A stretch of 64,000 nucleotides of DNA from Xenorhabdus griffiniae (GCF_037265215.1 NZ_CP147737.1:3628001-3692000); one strand, 5' to 3'; positions 29,087 through 39,603 are shown, counted from the first letter of the stretch. Notes: generated by a model not told the origin, from the letters alone. Made by a program: numbers and translations.

Positions 29087-31083
29087 GCTTCTTCTGCTCC
29101 AGTGATAATCCAGTTTTCTTCTTGCTGCGCAAGAATGGCGCAAGGCGGTTTCGCCGGAAATTCCACCATTGGCAATGGCGCCACGCCTTCCGGTAATTGC
29201 AGTGAAACCCCACGCCCACTACCACCTGAACCCTGCCCGACATTAATCATGGAAGACAAAATGCCAGCCGGTGTGACTTTGAGAAAACTGCCGCCTACTT
29301 TCAATGTGATTTCTGCTGCGGCTTCCAACACCACTTTGCCGCCGCTTTTCAGGTGGATTTCCTGCCCGCTGTCAATCACTGTTGCATCCCCGGTCTGAAT
29401 ATGTTGGCTGCCGGCAATTCGGTGGGAAACATCCCCTTCGGTGGTGATTTTGCGTGAACCGGCAACCTGATGATGGTCATCGGCGCGAATATCGTGGTAA
29501 CGGTTGTTATCGATACGGCTCTTCTGGTCATGCTTGATATGCCAGTACGCATCGTTTTCGATATGCGCAGTAAAATCTTTCTGGCCGTGAAAATAGATTT
29601 CTTCACTGCCTTTCGCATCCTCAAAGCGCAGTTCGTTAAAGCCTTTACCTTTGTGGGTTTTGGTCTTGAACGTAGTTCGGGTTTTGGCTGCCGGCAAATC
29701 CAGCGGCGGACGGTTCAGGCCGTTGTAAACACAACCGGTGACAATCGGACGGTCAATATCCCCATTGAGGTAAGAAATAATCACTTCCTGCCCGATGCGC
29801 GGTATCGCCATAAAGCCATAGCCGTTGCCATTCCAGCCCTGTGCCACCCGTACCCAGCATGAAGCGCTGTCATCCGCCTCGTCATAGCGGTTCCAGTGAA
29901 AATGCACTTTAATTGCGCCATCTTTATTGACGAAAATTTCTTCCCCTTCCGGGCCAACGACTATCGCCGTTTCATCGCCATCGGCTAACGGTTTGTAGTG
30001 GAATGGTGGCCGCCAGTCGGCAAGGCCGTCGATAAAACTGAACGTGTTGCTGAGTGTCGTGCCGGTGCCACTGCTGTCACCCAGTGCCTGCGGGCAGTGC
30101 CCGTGGTGGCTGATACCGACAATCTGCCAGCGCACATTCAGCGGCTTGTGCGGGTGATTTTTTATCTCAAAGATTTTGCCCGGCATCAGTTTGATGCAAT
30201 TGCTACTGCCACTGCCGGTCTGTTTCTGGTTATCCAGCGCTTCCTGCCGGTATTTTAAAAACGGGATGGCGGCCGCATCTTTCTGGAATCGCCCGTAACT
30301 CTCAAACACGGTGTAAGGGGTCTGGCTGCCGAAATCGCGGAAACCTTCGCTGCTGTGCATATGGGAGAGATGATAGCGCGGTTTTTCCGGGTTGAAATCT
30401 TTGTGGAAACTGCGTTGCGGGCTCATCCCGACGCCCAACTGCACCTGATAAATCGTATCGATTCCGTGTGCCGTTTCCGGCTGGGGCTGGTATTGTAATG
30501 GCAGACCGGCGGTCATACCGAGATGGCTGTCACTGAAAAACAGCGTTTCATCCTCAAACCAGAAACTGATCCCCTCTTCCGCGGCTAACCGGCTGAAAAA
30601 AGCATAATCGGATTCGCGCTTCTGGGTCACATATTCCCGGTCCTGATGCGCATCGTAGAGTTTTGAATCGGCTTTTACCCGGTGTTTTTTCAGCAGGCGG
30701 TTTAATATCGTCGGGGCATTTTGCTGATGGTAAATCCGGCTGTCCTGATTCAGTGTCAACCGCCAGCAGGCAGGGCGAACTGTCATAGTATAAAGCGTCT
30801 TGTTACCATCGGTGCCTACCCAATTAGCGTGAGAGACAATCCCGGTGATTTTGCGCTGCTCTGTTTCACCATAAAAAACCTGCAACACCGCTTCCTGCAT
30901 CAGCAGTGAAGCCAAATCAATCTCCACCTGTGGCTTAAAGGGGTTAGCGTTACCGGCCCTGACCAATGTCAGGTTGAGGGTAAACAGCTCAGAGAGGTGT
31001 TCTTGCAAAGTAAAGTCGCCGACCGCAAAGGTGTCTTCCGGCACACCCGCGATACGGCAGGTAAAACGTAATCCACTTTTCAT
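29083..31083 (-). CDS. vgrG: T6SS spike protein VgrG
   Basis: Trimeric membrane-puncturing spike (666 residues). The N-terminal gp27-like part begins FTCRIAGVPEDTFAVGDFTL and has YVTQKRESDYAFFSRLAAEE. The gp5-like OB fold contains ASCWVRVAQGWNGNGYGFMAIPRIGQEVIISYLNGDIDRPIVTG in classic VgrG form. A beta-helical needle of short repeats (HDIRADDHHQVAGSRKITTEG) follows, then a tail ending after KPPCAIL. No extra enzymatic domain is seen at the C-terminus, so it carries cargo through the DUF4123 adaptor. It starts 32 bases after tssF and overlaps the adaptor gene by 4. Confidence 0.96.
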   Translation of the reverse strand: MKSGLRFTCRIAGVPEDTFAVGDFTLQEHLSELFTLNLTLVRAGNANPFKPQVEIDLASLLMQEAVLQVFYGETEQRKITGIVSHANWVGTDGNKTLYTMTVRPACWRLTLNQDSRIYHQQNAPTILNRLLKKHRVKADSKLYDAHQDREYVTQKRESDYAFFSRLAAEEGISFWFEDETLFFSDSHLGMTAGLPLQYQPQPETAHGIDTIYQVQLGVGMSPQRSFHKDFNPEKPRYHLSHMHSSEGFRDFGSQTPYTVFESYGRFQKDAAAIPFLKYRQEALDNQKQTGSGSSNCIKLMPGKIFEIKNHPHKPLNVRWQIVGISHHGHCPQALGDSSGTGTTLSNTFSFIDGLADWRPPFHYKPLADGDETAIVVGPEGEEIFVNKDGAIKVHFHWNRYDEADDSASCWVRVAQGWNGNGYGFMAIPRIGQEVIISYLNGDIDRPIVTGCVYNGLNRPPLDLPAAKTRTTFKTKTHKGKGFNELRFEDAKGSEEIYFHGQKDFTAHIENDAYWHIKHDQKSRIDNNRYHDIRADDHHQVAGSRKITTEGDVSHRIAGSQHIQTGDATVIDSGQEIHLKSGGKVVLEAAAEITLKVGGSFLKVTPAGILSSMINVGQGSGGSGRGVSLQLPEGVAPLPMVEFPAKPPCAILAQQEENWIITGAEEA

Positions 31084-31115
31084 TTTTATTCCTTATCGGT
31101 TATGACATGAATACC

Positions 31116-32873
31116 TTACAGGGCCGGGCGTAATCCATCGACGTGCCAGAACTGCCACAGCACTTCACTGTTGTCCGGCGTAAAAATTTCCAGCATGACG
31201 AACGTGGATTGGCTGATAAAACAGGCCATCGCCTGATTGATTAACCGGCTGAAGCGGTACATTTCGCCGGGCGTGCGGTAACAATCGGGATTCAGTGTGA
31301 GCGATAACACATACCCCCGAACCGGTTGCCCACGCCTTAAGCGGTCAGTCAGGCGCTCTTTTACCTGCACAATGCCGTCAATGTGTTGCTGGAATTGGCG
31401 GCTCAGCGGACGGTTGGTCTCGCTATGTGGGTCAAACAGACGGAGAAACTGTTTCAGGCTGTGGGTGGTAAATAACATCATCGGCGGGCTGGAGAGGCAG
31501 GAGAGCAGCGGCCAGCTGTTATTTTCCTGTAACAAGGGCGGATAATCGGCCATCACCGGAATAATATTCTGCACATTAAGATGAGACGGTGCACTTTCCG
31601 GCGTCACGGTAATGGCGCCTTGTTCCAGCGTCAGTGCCTGCTTATGGTAGCCGATGAAAGAGCACGAGACAGCAATCTCCGGCAGGTTGTTTGCCGGGTT
31701 GCCGGTCAAATCAAAAAAGCACAGCCAGTGCCGGATTCTGCCCAGAAAATCAGACTCAGTCTGAAGCTGGTAGTAAAACGTGGCGGGCTGCTCATCGTCA
31801 TCGAAAACACGGCCGGCGGGAACAAACTGCTCAATCGGCAGCCAGTGATAAGGCGTGCCACGCTGCTCACTGTCTTCGGGCTGCACCACCACCTGAACCT
31901 CCCGCAGCCGGTACAGGCACACCGATCCCCCCAATGGCAGCGGATAGCGGTGATTACCGGCTTCCAACCGGACAGGCGGGCTGGTTTGGTTTTCCAGATG
32001 AACCGCCGGAACACAACCCAGCAAAAACGCCCCCTCGACATCATCCAACGGCAATTCACCCTCGAAACGCAAAATTAGCTCAAACGTGCCCTCGTCATTC
32101 AGCGAAACTTTTGAGCAACTGCTGCTGATATCCAGCGTGACAAAGTTATAAAGCGCCGGCAACGCATAATATTCCACCAACGGTTGCAGGCCGGAATAGG
32201 GACTTTTGGCGGTGGGCAGCAACGGTTCGTCAAGCAGTCCATGCCAGCCATAAGGGAAATGTTTAATTGTTCGCCGCTCGCCCTGTGTGTTCAGGCTGAT
32301 ATCACAGATATGCTGATCCAGCCACAGGCTGAGCTGGGCGGCGCGTTTCGTATCGGTGCCAAGGAAAAAAGATAAGGCTCCGCTTTGCCAGAAAGAAGAC
32401 GCCGAACCGGTTTGGCATAGTGTCAGGATAATTTCACTGTGGGTACCCGTTTTCCTGACGGCGCGTTCCTGCACAATCAAGGGTTCAATATGCAAAGAAC
32501 GGCAGGTTTTAAAGTCGAGCAACTGCCCGTTAAGGCTGGCAGACACCGATGTACCGATAGGGATCTCAGCCGTACCCTGATGTTCATCATCCGTGGGTGT
32601 AAATTGCACTATCGTTGTCGGTGGGATTGGAGACAGGGCTAACGGCCAGATACGGGAGAGAATACCGTGAACAATTTCGGGAAAATTATCCTCCAGCTTA
32701 TCCCGCAGGTTGGCAATCAAAAACGCAAAGGTTTCGAAAACACGGACAATATCGGGATCATGAGAGGAAACCAGAAATTCAGCCAGATGCGGCGACTCTT
32801 TCGCAATGTGCTCAGCCAGCTCTCGCAGGTAAGCGCGCTCTTTTAGATAAAGCGATTCTTTGTTGTTTTTCAT
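31116..32873 (-). CDS. tssF: T6SS baseplate subunit TssF (orphan)
   Basis: Product of 585 residues, similar to TssF/VasA/ImpG, which with TssG and TssK forms the baseplate wedge. It opens in the usual way (YLKERAYLRELAEHIAKESPHLAEFL, then PDIVRVFETFAFLIANLRDKLED), and the middle PLVEYYALPALYNFVTLDI is the family's EYFAFP region. No tssG, tssK, tssE, sheath, clpV or membrane-complex genes are in the window, and upstream lies dgt. It is thus an orphan that probably tunes or duplicates a baseplate encoded elsewhere. It stands first in a minus-strand operon with vgrG (32-base gap). Confidence 0.85.
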   Translation of the reverse strand: MKNNKESLYLKERAYLRELAEHIAKESPHLAEFLVSSHDPDIVRVFETFAFLIANLRDKLEDNFPEIVHGILSRIWPLALSPIPPTTIVQFTPTDDEHQGTAEIPIGTSVSASLNGQLLDFKTCRSLHIEPLIVQERAVRKTGTHSEIILTLCQTGSASSFWQSGALSFFLGTDTKRAAQLSLWLDQHICDISLNTQGERRTIKHFPYGWHGLLDEPLLPTAKSPYSGLQPLVEYYALPALYNFVTLDISSSCSKVSLNDEGTFELILRFEGELPLDDVEGAFLLGCVPAVHLENQTSPPVRLEAGNHRYPLPLGGSVCLYRLREVQVVVQPEDSEQRGTPYHWLPIEQFVPAGRVFDDDEQPATFYYQLQTESDFLGRIRHWLCFFDLTGNPANNLPEIAVSCSFIGYHKQALTLEQGAITVTPESAPSHLNVQNIIPVMADYPPLLQENNSWPLLSCLSSPPMMLFTTHSLKQFLRLFDPHSETNRPLSRQFQQHIDGIVQVKERLTDRLRRGQPVRGYVLSLTLNPDCYRTPGEMYRFSRLINQAMACFISQSTFVMLEIFTPDNSEVLWQFWHVDGLRPAL

Positions 32874-33169
32874 TGAATTTAACTTATGTTTTATCCATTA
32901 GGCTTCGGTATCATGCTGAATCTCAGTGAGATAAAATGCGTGGTTGAACAGCAAAGCACATTTATTCTACACATTAATCAATCAAATTAATTAACGGATT
33001 AAATCCAATTTTGGGCGGATTTTGGCAGGATATAGGGGGGATTGAAAATGATCCCTCGCCTATCCGGATCGCCTTCGGGTGGCGAACGAAAACTCTCGTT
33101 GCAAGGAAGAGCAATAATTGTGGTACATCTGCGCGCTTTTGGAAGCAGACACCGTACCACTCGAACCCG
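32874..33169. other. Intergenic region between tssF and dgt
   Basis: About 300 bases. I see no gene, repeat or clear terminator; it should contain the promoter of the T6SS operon (minus strand) and the 3' end of the dgt transcript. Confidence 0.4.
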
Positions 33170-34705
33170 TTACTTTGTGACCATAAACTTACGATATTCT
33201 TCGTAAGCGTAATTATCCGTCATGCCACTGATATAGTCCTGAATAAGACGTGCCCGATAATAAAACTCGATCACATCTTTTTCAGCCTCATCAGTGGCAA
33301 CAATTCCCTCCACGGCTTCACCATAAGCCAAACGATGTTTGGTTGACAATTTGTGCAGCAAGCGCGTTTCAATAAAATATTTTTTGTGGAAATTATTTTG
33401 GTTCAGTTCCATGAAATCCTGACGGGATAATGCCAGCAAGGGACTATATACATCCAGCAATCCGGTAATAATTTGGTATCCCTGTAACTCCAGTTCTTCC
33501 ACTTCAGGATGATTGAAAACCCGTTTACGGGTGACGTTTTTCAACGTCTTCAATAAACGATGCTCTTCCCCATTTCCTTCTAGCAGGGCGTGATTAAATG
33601 TACCTGCATAGATTTCAGGCAGATGTTCAATAAACAATTTGGCGGTATAAGGCACCAATTTTCCGGTAATAAATACCCGTAAATACATGAAAAATTGTTC
33701 GTGGATATTACGACGGGCTTCGTTATTGGTGGTTTTCTGATAGGCTTGTTTCACCGTAGATTCGAACAAATCACCTTTCCTGTGTCCGCCGTTCTCTTCC
33801 CACTCTTTTTTCAGGCACTCTACCAATTGTTCAACATTAAAAATGCCCTTTTCCACCGCATCATCCAAATCTGCAATGCAATATGAGATATCATCTGCGG
33901 CTTCCATAATGTATGTCAGCGGAAAACGACAAAACGTCCCCATTTGCAGTTCTTTTCTCAATTCACAGATAAAGCTCTCTTCTGACCAGTAATAACCTAT
34001 TTTCTTCATCAGGTAACTGAATTCAGTCGGTATCTCTTCCAGACGATAGGCTGGACAGGTATATTTCAATATGCAGCCAATCTGGGCATAAGTGAGATTT
34101 AAACGCAACAGATTATGGGCCAGACGGATAGCCTGGGCATTACCTTCAAACTGGCATAAATCTCTGCGCAATTGCCGACGGAATAGATCTTTCTTTTCTT
34201 CCCCCGTCAGGCGTAATGCCGCGACCTGACAGGCATCCTGCCGATCCGCCGTTTGCAGCGAAGAGAGAGAATAGTCAGGATCTAATCGGCGGGAGAACCA
34301 ATCTTTAATGGCAGCCTCGCCAAAATGACCAAATGGGGGATTGCCAATATCATGCATCAAACACGCCATCTCAACCAGGCTTTCAAAAGCAAGCAAGCGC
34401 TCACTTAGCCCATATTTTTCCAATAAACCCTGCTTTGCTAACTCGGAAATAATCGTTTTTGAGATATAGCGCCCTATTTGCTGCACTTCGAGCGAATGTG
34501 TCAGCCGACTGCGTACCGCCGCATTACGTTCCAGTGGAAATACCTGAGTTTTCTGTTGCAACCGCCGAATAGCGGCTGAGTTGATGATCCGCCCACGATC
34601 ACTTTCAAATTGGCGAATCACTTGCTCTTCATCATCGAGATGAATGGAAGACTTACTGAATTTGCGTTGGTAATTTAACTTCTGCTTGAAATCAATCTTA
34701 GACAT
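33170..34705 (-). CDS. dgt: Deoxyguanosinetriphosphate triphosphohydrolase
   Basis: Cleaves dGTP to deoxyguanosine and triphosphate, affecting the dNTP pool. The 511-residue product has the HD-domain metal motif: [14 protein letters not shown] and [19 protein letters not shown], with a further Asp in [16 protein letters not shown]. Length fits the long Dgt type of enterics (E. coli 505). Start chosen at [12 protein letters not shown] because GGGGGATT precedes it; the frame extends four codons upstream. It is divergent from mtnN with about 135 bases between, as in E. coli. Confidence 0.96.
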   Translation of the reverse strand: MSKIDFKQKLNYQRKFSKSSIHLDDEEQVIRQFESDRGRIINSAAIRRLQQKTQVFPLERNAAVRSRLTHSLEVQQIGRYISKTIISELAKQGLLEKYGLSERLLAFESLVEMACLMHDIGNPPFGHFGEAAIKDWFSRRLDPDYSLSSLQTADRQDACQVAALRLTGEEKKDLFRRQLRRDLCQFEGNAQAIRLAHNLLRLNLTYAQIGCILKYTCPAYRLEEIPTEFSYLMKKIGYYWSEESFICELRKELQMGTFCRFPLTYIMEAADDISYCIADLDDAVEKGIFNVEQLVECLKKEWEENGGHRKGDLFESTVKQAYQKTTNNEARRNIHEQFFMYLRVFITGKLVPYTAKLFIEHLPEIYAGTFNHALLEGNGEEHRLLKTLKNVTRKRVFNHPEVEELELQGYQIITGLLDVYSPLLALSRQDFMELNQNNFHKKYFIETRLLHKLSTKHRLAYGEAVEGIVATDEAEKDVIEFYYRARLIQDYISGMTDNYAYEEYRKFMVTK

Positions 34706-34840
34706 TAATCCCCCCATGCCAAATATAACGATTATTTAGAATTGGAATCTGCGGTAAATAGCCATTCAATGATACACTTGCCAGTTAAATCTGCCTGTTA
34801 ATTAGGCATCAATCCATTAATAACAAGCGAGTATGACACA

Positions 34841-35539
34841 ATGAAAATAGGCGTAATAGGGGCGATGGAACAAGAAGTGACTTTATTGCGTGACCAGATT
34901 GAAGGTCTGCAAACATTGTCACGAGGTGGATGCGAAATTTATACCGGCAAACTGAATGGCGTTGATATCGCCTTGTTGAAATCGGGTATTGGTAAAGTTT
35001 CCTCCGCACTTGGAACCACCCTGTTGATTGAGCATTGTCAACCAGATATCGTGATTAACACGGGTTCCGCCGGTGGCCTTGATCCTAACTTGAAAGTGGG
35101 TGATATCGTGGTTTCCGAAGAAGTTCGCTATCATGACGCCGATCTTACCGCTTTCGGCTATGCACCGGGACAAATGGCGCAATGCCCGGCGGCATTTATC
35201 GCTGACGATAAGCTAATTGCCTTGGCAGAAAAATGTATCCAGTCCCTCAACCTGAATGCCGTTCGTGGCCTGGTTTGCAGTGGTGATGCCTTTATCAATG
35301 GGTCAGAGCCATTGGCACGCATTCGAACCACCTTCCCGAAAGTTGCTGCGGTTGAAATGGAGGCGGCGGCCATTGGTCATGTCTGCCATCAATATCACAT
35401 TCCTTTTGTTGTCGTTCGTGCTATTTCTGACGTTGCCGATCAAGAATCCCATATCAGTTTTGATGAATTTTTAGTTGTTGCGGCACGAGAATCGACGCGG
35501 ATGGTCAATGCCATGCTGACCGAACTCAGCAAACAGTAA
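34841..35539 (+). CDS. mtnN: 5'-methylthioadenosine/S-adenosylhomocysteine nucleosidase
   Basis: Hydrolyses methylthioadenosine, S-adenosylhomocysteine and 5'-deoxyadenosine; detoxifies SAM by-products and feeds AI-2 synthesis. The 232-residue product has [13 protein letters not shown] with the catalytic base Glu12, the phosphorylase-like [14 protein letters not shown] and the C-terminal [14 protein letters not shown] with the acid Asp197. It lies 27 bases before btuF in the same direction and they are likely co-transcribed. Confidence 0.98.
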   Translation: MKIGVIGAMEQEVTLLRDQIEGLQTLSRGGCEIYTGKLNGVDIALLKSGIGKVSSALGTTLLIEHCQPDIVINTGSAGGLDPNLKVGDIVVSEEVRYHDADLTAFGYAPGQMAQCPAAFIADDKLIALAEKCIQSLNLNAVRGLVCSGDAFINGSEPLARIRTTFPKVAAVEMEAAAIGHVCHQYHIPFVVVRAISDVADQESHISFDEFLVVAARESTRMVNAMLTELSKQ

Positions 35540-35566
35540 CCCATCATTTACAGTGGAGCATAAATC

Positions 35567-36403
35567 ATGAAATCACTGATTTCCCATCGATCCATTTGGC
35601 TGGCATTCTTATGCCTTTTGTATAGCTTTTGGTCTGGTTTCAGTGCTCCACTTTATGCGGCCGCTTCCCGGGTTATTAGCCTTGCCCCATCAACAACAGA
35701 GCTGGCATATGCTGCGGGGCTGGGCGACCAGCTTGTCGCAGTTAGTGCTTACTCAGATTACCCCGAAGCCGCTAAAAAATTAGAACAAGTTGCTGATTGG
35801 CAAGGCATCAATATTGAACGGATCATCGCCCTGAAACCTGATCTGATTCTGGCATGGCGTGGTGGTAACCCCCAACGTCCTCTGGAACAACTCGCTGCTT
35901 TAGGTATCCCCATTTTTTATTCGGATGTGAAAAAAGTAGAAGATGTTGCATCAGAACTGGAACGGCTGGCTGCCTATAGCCCACATCCTGATATAGCTAA
36001 GCAATCAGCCACAGATCTTCGTGATAAGTTCAGCCAATTAAAACAAAAATATGCCAACCTGAACCCTAAGCCTGTGTTCTTACAGTTTGGTATGCAGCCG
36101 ATTTTTACTTCCTCAAACCATACTATCCAAAGCGAAATTGTCTCCGTATGTGGCGGTAAAAATATTTTCTCTGATAGCCCTGTTCCATGGCCACAGGTTA
36201 ACCGTGAGCAAGTGCTTACCCGCAAACCGGAAGTGATTGTCATCGGTGGAACGGAAGGGCAAAAACAGCAGGTGGCCGATTTTTGGCGACCACAAATGAA
36301 CGTGACTATTATCGCCCTGAATGATGACTGGTTTAGCCGTGCGGGGCCAAGGATTATTTGGGCGGCAGAACAACTTTGTCAGCAGTTAAATCGCCCCAAT
36401 TGA
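35567..36403 (+). CDS. btuF: Vitamin B12-binding periplasmic protein BtuF
   Basis: Periplasmic component of the BtuCD cobalamin importer, 278 residues. An uncleaved-looking N-terminal signal (hydrophobic residues 10-31, ending YAAAS) is followed by the family opening [20 protein letters not shown], then [22 protein letters not shown] and [14 protein letters not shown]. Slightly longer than E. coli BtuF (266). The partners btuC and btuD are not here, as in E. coli, where btuF also sits alone beside mtnN. The next gene is convergent only 5 bases after the stop. Confidence 0.95.
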   Translation: MKSLISHRSIWLAFLCLLYSFWSGFSAPLYAAASRVISLAPSTTELAYAAGLGDQLVAVSAYSDYPEAAKKLEQVADWQGINIERIIALKPDLILAWRGGNPQRPLEQLAALGIPIFYSDVKKVEDVASELERLAAYSPHPDIAKQSATDLRDKFSQLKQKYANLNPKPVFLQFGMQPIFTSSNHTIQSEIVSVCGGKNIFSDSPVPWPQVNREQVLTRKPEVIVIGGTEGQKQQVADFWRPQMNVTIIALNDDWFSRAGPRIIWAAEQLCQQLNRPN

Positions 36404-36408
36404 ATAAC

Positions 36409-37593
36409 CTATTTTTTTATCTTGGTGCGTTTTTTTAGCACGCTGTGAGCAATGATCCCGCCAATCAATCCCCAAAATGCTGAACTGATACCCAGTAAAT
36501 TAGCGCCTGATGCAGTGACAAGGAAGCAGATAATTGCAGCATCTCTTGTGTAATCGTCCTTAATCGCTTGATTTAGGCTATTTGTAAAGGTGCCAAGCAA
36601 TGCCAATCCAGCCAGAATTTTTATTAATGGGGCTGGAAACGCGCTAAACAGATAGAAAATTGCCCCGCCCAAAAGGCCAGCCAACAAATAGAAAAAACCG
36701 GCACTGACTGCCGCAACATAGCGTTTCTTAGGATCGGGATGGACATCGCTTCCCATACAAATGGCAGCCGTAATTGCAGCAATACAAATACTAAATCCCC
36801 CAAAAGGGGCCAGAATAATTGCCACCAATGATGTCCAGCTAAGTAACCTGGATGCACGGGGAGGATATCCTGCTGCCTGTAAAGTGGCGATTCCTGGTGC
36901 ATTTTGTGAAGCCATCGTAACGATAAAAAATGGAATACCCACGCCAATAAGCGTAGTTACGTTAAATTGTGGCATAACAAATTCAGGCATGGAAAACATC
37001 ATGTTTTCACCCGCTAATGTTAACTCACCGCTGAGAATAGAAATAATCAATCCAGCTGCCAGCGTCGAAATTATTGCGTATAACGGAAAATAGCGACGGA
37101 CAATTAAGTAAATAAGTAACATAGCGCCACAAAGCCAAACGTTGACTTGTAACATTGCAAACGCCTCTAAACCGAAGCGAAGCAATATGCCGGCAAGCAT
37201 TGCCGCCGCGATGGTATGCGGGATGTAGGTCATTAATTTGGCAAATAGTCCGGTAATACCGCATACCAACATTAATGCCGAAGCGAAGATAAAAATACCG
37301 ATGGCTTCGTTAACAGATGTGTCCGGCAAATTTGTCGCCAGTAATGCAATTCCCGGTGTCGACCAGGCCGTTAAAATGGGAGTGCGGTAATAGAGGGACA
37401 GCCCAATTGTCGTGATCCCCATTCCCACGCCGAGCATACTGAGCCAAGCACCTATTTGTGATGGCTCAACGCCGATTGCCGTCACCGCTTGGAGAATTAT
37501 TGCCACTGAACTAGCATAACCCACTAACACCGCAACAAACCCTGTGACAAGTGTTGCTGGTGAAAAATCCCTGAAAAATGATAACTTAGACAT
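36409..37593 (-). CDS. BenE/YdcO-family inner-membrane transporter
   Basis: Product of 394 residues with about 12 hydrophobic segments, similar to E. coli YdcO and to Acinetobacter BenE (benzoate/proton symporter). Recognisable parts: YRTPILTAWSTPGIALLAT near the front (the BenE TPG motif) and APFGGFSICIAAITAAICMG in the middle. In E. coli ydcO is divergent from ydcN (sutR), and the same pair is seen here, so the regulator next door very likely controls it. Benzoate itself is unproven as substrate. In this chromosome the pair is inserted between btuF and erpA, a place it does not have in E. coli. Confidence 0.85.
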   Translation of the reverse strand: MSKLSFFRDFSPATLVTGFVAVLVGYASSVAIILQAVTAIGVEPSQIGAWLSMLGVGMGITTIGLSLYYRTPILTAWSTPGIALLATNLPDTSVNEAIGIFIFASALMLVCGITGLFAKLMTYIPHTIAAAMLAGILLRFGLEAFAMLQVNVWLCGAMLLIYLIVRRYFPLYAIISTLAAGLIISILSGELTLAGENMMFSMPEFVMPQFNVTTLIGVGIPFFIVTMASQNAPGIATLQAAGYPPRASRLLSWTSLVAIILAPFGGFSICIAAITAAICMGSDVHPDPKKRYVAAVSAGFFYLLAGLLGGAIFYLFSAFPAPLIKILAGLALLGTFTNSLNQAIKDDYTRDAAIICFLVTASGANLLGISSAFWGLIGGIIAHSVLKKRTKIKK

Positions 37594-37610
37594 AGATATT
37601 ACCTAACCGG

Positions 37611-37656
37611 ACGTTATAACGGACGATGGTGAGAATAACATCGTCCGTTATAACGT
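37611..37656. promoter_or_regulatory. Twin palindromic operator between the transporter and its regulator
   Basis: A perfect 18-bp inverted repeat (ACGTTATAACGGACGATG, 10-base spacer, exact complement) whose ends each contain the palindrome CGTTATAACG. The two identical 10-bp dyads are centred 34 bp apart. They lie 18 bases upstream of the transporter start and 34 bases before the regulator start, as expected for an operator bound by the neighbouring XRE-cupin protein. Confidence 0.8.
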
Positions 37657-37689
37657 TCAATTATGTATCCATTTTTTGAGTAGGCGCCA

Positions 37690-38271
37690 ATGAGTGATAT
37701 CACATCGAAAATTGCTGAAAAATTTAAATCATTAAGAGCTTCCCGCGGGTTAAGCCTCAGCCAGGTGGCTAAATTGACGGGAGTCAGTAAGGCGATGCTT
37801 GGTCAAATCGAACGCGGCCAATCAAGCCCAACGATTTCGACACTGTGGAAAATCGCAACAGGTTTTAATATTGCTTTCTCGACTTTTTTAGAAGGCGCAG
37901 CACCCCAATCTCAACCTGTATTACATCGATTTAATGACTTACCGATTTTTGAACAAAACAACTCAGGTATGCGTGTCACACCACTCATCCCTTTTGATGA
38001 CGAACTCTTCATTGATTTATTCAAAATAGAATTAGTACCGGGTGCTTCAAGTGAATCTTCTCCGCATGAATTTGGGGTAATAGAGCATGTTATCGTACTC
38101 AGTGGGGAACTCGATCTGCGTCTTAATGACACTTGGCATAAAATTTCAGCAGGTGAATCCATGCGTTTTCATGCCGATTGTCACCATGCTTATGCTAACT
38201 CAAGTGATAACCTGGTTGTCATCCATAACCTTATTCACTATCCCCATAATAAAATATTATCAACCCCTTAA
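37690..38271 (+). CDS. sutR: XRE-cupin transcriptional regulator, SutR (YdcN)-like
   Basis: Product of 193 residues with an N-terminal helix-turn-helix (residues 9-65, LRASRGLSLSQVAKLTGVSK then MLGQIERGQSSPTISTLWKIATG) and a C-terminal cupin domain (about 115-185, HEFGVIEHVIVLSGELDLRL ... GESMRFHADCHHAY) that probably binds a small ligand. E. coli SutR, implicated in sulfur-use genes, has the same layout and the same divergent neighbour. It likely represses itself and the BenE-like gene through the twin palindrome at 37611-37656. Confidence 0.87.
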   Translation: MSDITSKIAEKFKSLRASRGLSLSQVAKLTGVSKAMLGQIERGQSSPTISTLWKIATGFNIAFSTFLEGAAPQSQPVLHRFNDLPIFEQNNSGMRVTPLIPFDDELFIDLFKIELVPGASSESSPHEFGVIEHVIVLSGELDLRLNDTWHKISAGESMRFHADCHHAYANSSDNLVVIHNLIHYPHNKILSTP

Positions 38272-38403
38272 TTATTTTCACAAATCACCATATCGACGAT
38301 TTGATGATAGGTACCAGCGCGACATGCGGTATAATTGAAATAGTTTACGCCCTGTTTATTGCTACAGGGCTATATTTACGTATTATATTTTAATATTGGA
38401 TAT

Positions 38404-39603
38404 TTACTCATTCGATAATTTTTGACTTTTTATGAAAAAAACAATTGTGTATATAAAAATCAATATAATACCAATATAATTTAAAATATTCCATCCACCT
38501 GAATAACTCATCACGATCCCTACAGATAATGATGAAATCATATTAGATAGATAAACTATTAATGAGTTCATCCCCTGTAATTTATGTTTAAATTTACTGT
38601 TTACAAATCCATTAAGCAGAAATGTTCCACCATTAAACATAAATGCCCATCCTAACCCAACAAAAAACAATGAAAATAGAAAACCATGAAATCCATCTAC
38701 AAAAATAGCTATAAACATTCCAATTATAAAAAACAAAGATCCAAATAAGATTATATTTGTTGTTTTTAGTCTACTGACAAGAAATGGAAGTATTAATGCT
38801 GGAGCATACATAGCGAAGAAATGCCACTGTAAAACAAATGCACTATCTTCTACTGCAAATTCAGCATGTAACATAGCTAAAGGCGTAGAGTTCATCAATA
38901 ACGTCATCAAGGAAAATCCTATAGCACAGCTACTTGTTGCCAAAAAAAACAGTCTTGATTTTAATAAATCAGTGAGGTCTTCTTTTTTATCATTAGTGTT
39001 AGGATGTGTATCAATTATTTCTTTTTTTAATTCCACAGGTACATATACAAATAATTGAATAACAATTACAACAAGACATACTATAGATGTTAATAAGAAT
39101 GTTCCCAAAAAGTGGTAATCAGGAAATATATATTCACCTTTCATAGCTAAAAAAGGACCCAATACTCCTCCCAAAATACCACCACCAATAATAATCGACG
39201 TAGCTCTTTTTTTATTTAATTCGTCATCAAATATTTCAGCTGAAGCAAATCTGTAATATTGATTAAATACAGTTGAGCACCCTAATATGAACACACCCAG
39301 TATAAAAAGAATAAATGATTGGTAAATAATAGATATACCCGCTAATCCACTACCAATTAACCCTATTACATTACCTATAATAAAAGCAACTTTTCTTCCA
39401 TACATTTCCATTAGCATTGAAGCATAATAAACCATTAAAGCAGCACCACAAACTGTTGCAGTTATTGGTAATGTAGATAAATAATCAATGGGAGATAATG
39501 TATTACCAACTAATGTTGATGTTAATGTTAGCAGGGAAATAATTGAACCATTAAGCCCCTGACATATGAAAAGAAGTATTAAATTTACATATCTTTTATT
39601 CAT
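38404..39603 (-). CDS. Major facilitator superfamily transporter, substrate unknown
   Basis: Product of 399 residues with 12 predicted membrane segments in two halves of six, separated by a hydrophilic loop (KKEIIDTHPNTNDKKEDL). Motif-A-like MEMYGRKVAFIIGNVIGLIG follows the second helix. Looks like a drug/metabolite exporter or sugar-type carrier; I cannot tell which. The gene is far more AT-rich than its neighbours and lies between a repeat and the sutR-like gene, suggesting acquisition by transfer. Start at the ATG of MNKRYVN; a GTG five codons earlier is also open, with no clear ribosome site for either. Confidence 0.8.
   Translation of the reverse strand: MNKRYVNLILLFICQGLNGSIISLLTLTSTLVGNTLSPIDYLSTLPITATVCGAALMVYYASMLMEMYGRKVAFIIGNVIGLIGSGLAGISIIYQSFILFILGVFILGCSTVFNQYYRFASAEIFDDELNKKRATSIIIGGGILGGVLGPFLAMKGEYIFPDYHFLGTFLLTSIVCLVVIVIQLFVYVPVELKKEIIDTHPNTNDKKEDLTDLLKSRLFFLATSSCAIGFSLMTLLMNSTPLAMLHAEFAVEDSAFVLQWHFFAMYAPALILPFLVSRLKTTNIILFGSLFFIIGMFIAIFVDGFHGFLFSLFFVGLGWAFMFNGGTFLLNGFVNSKFKHKLQGMNSLIVYLSNMISSLSVGIVMSYSGGWNILNYIGIILIFIYTIVFFIKSQKLSNE

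Noticed and set aside
33001..33169. Possible tRNA gene between tssF and dgt
   Set aside because: No cloverleaf could be drawn and no TTCGA-type T-arm in the right place.
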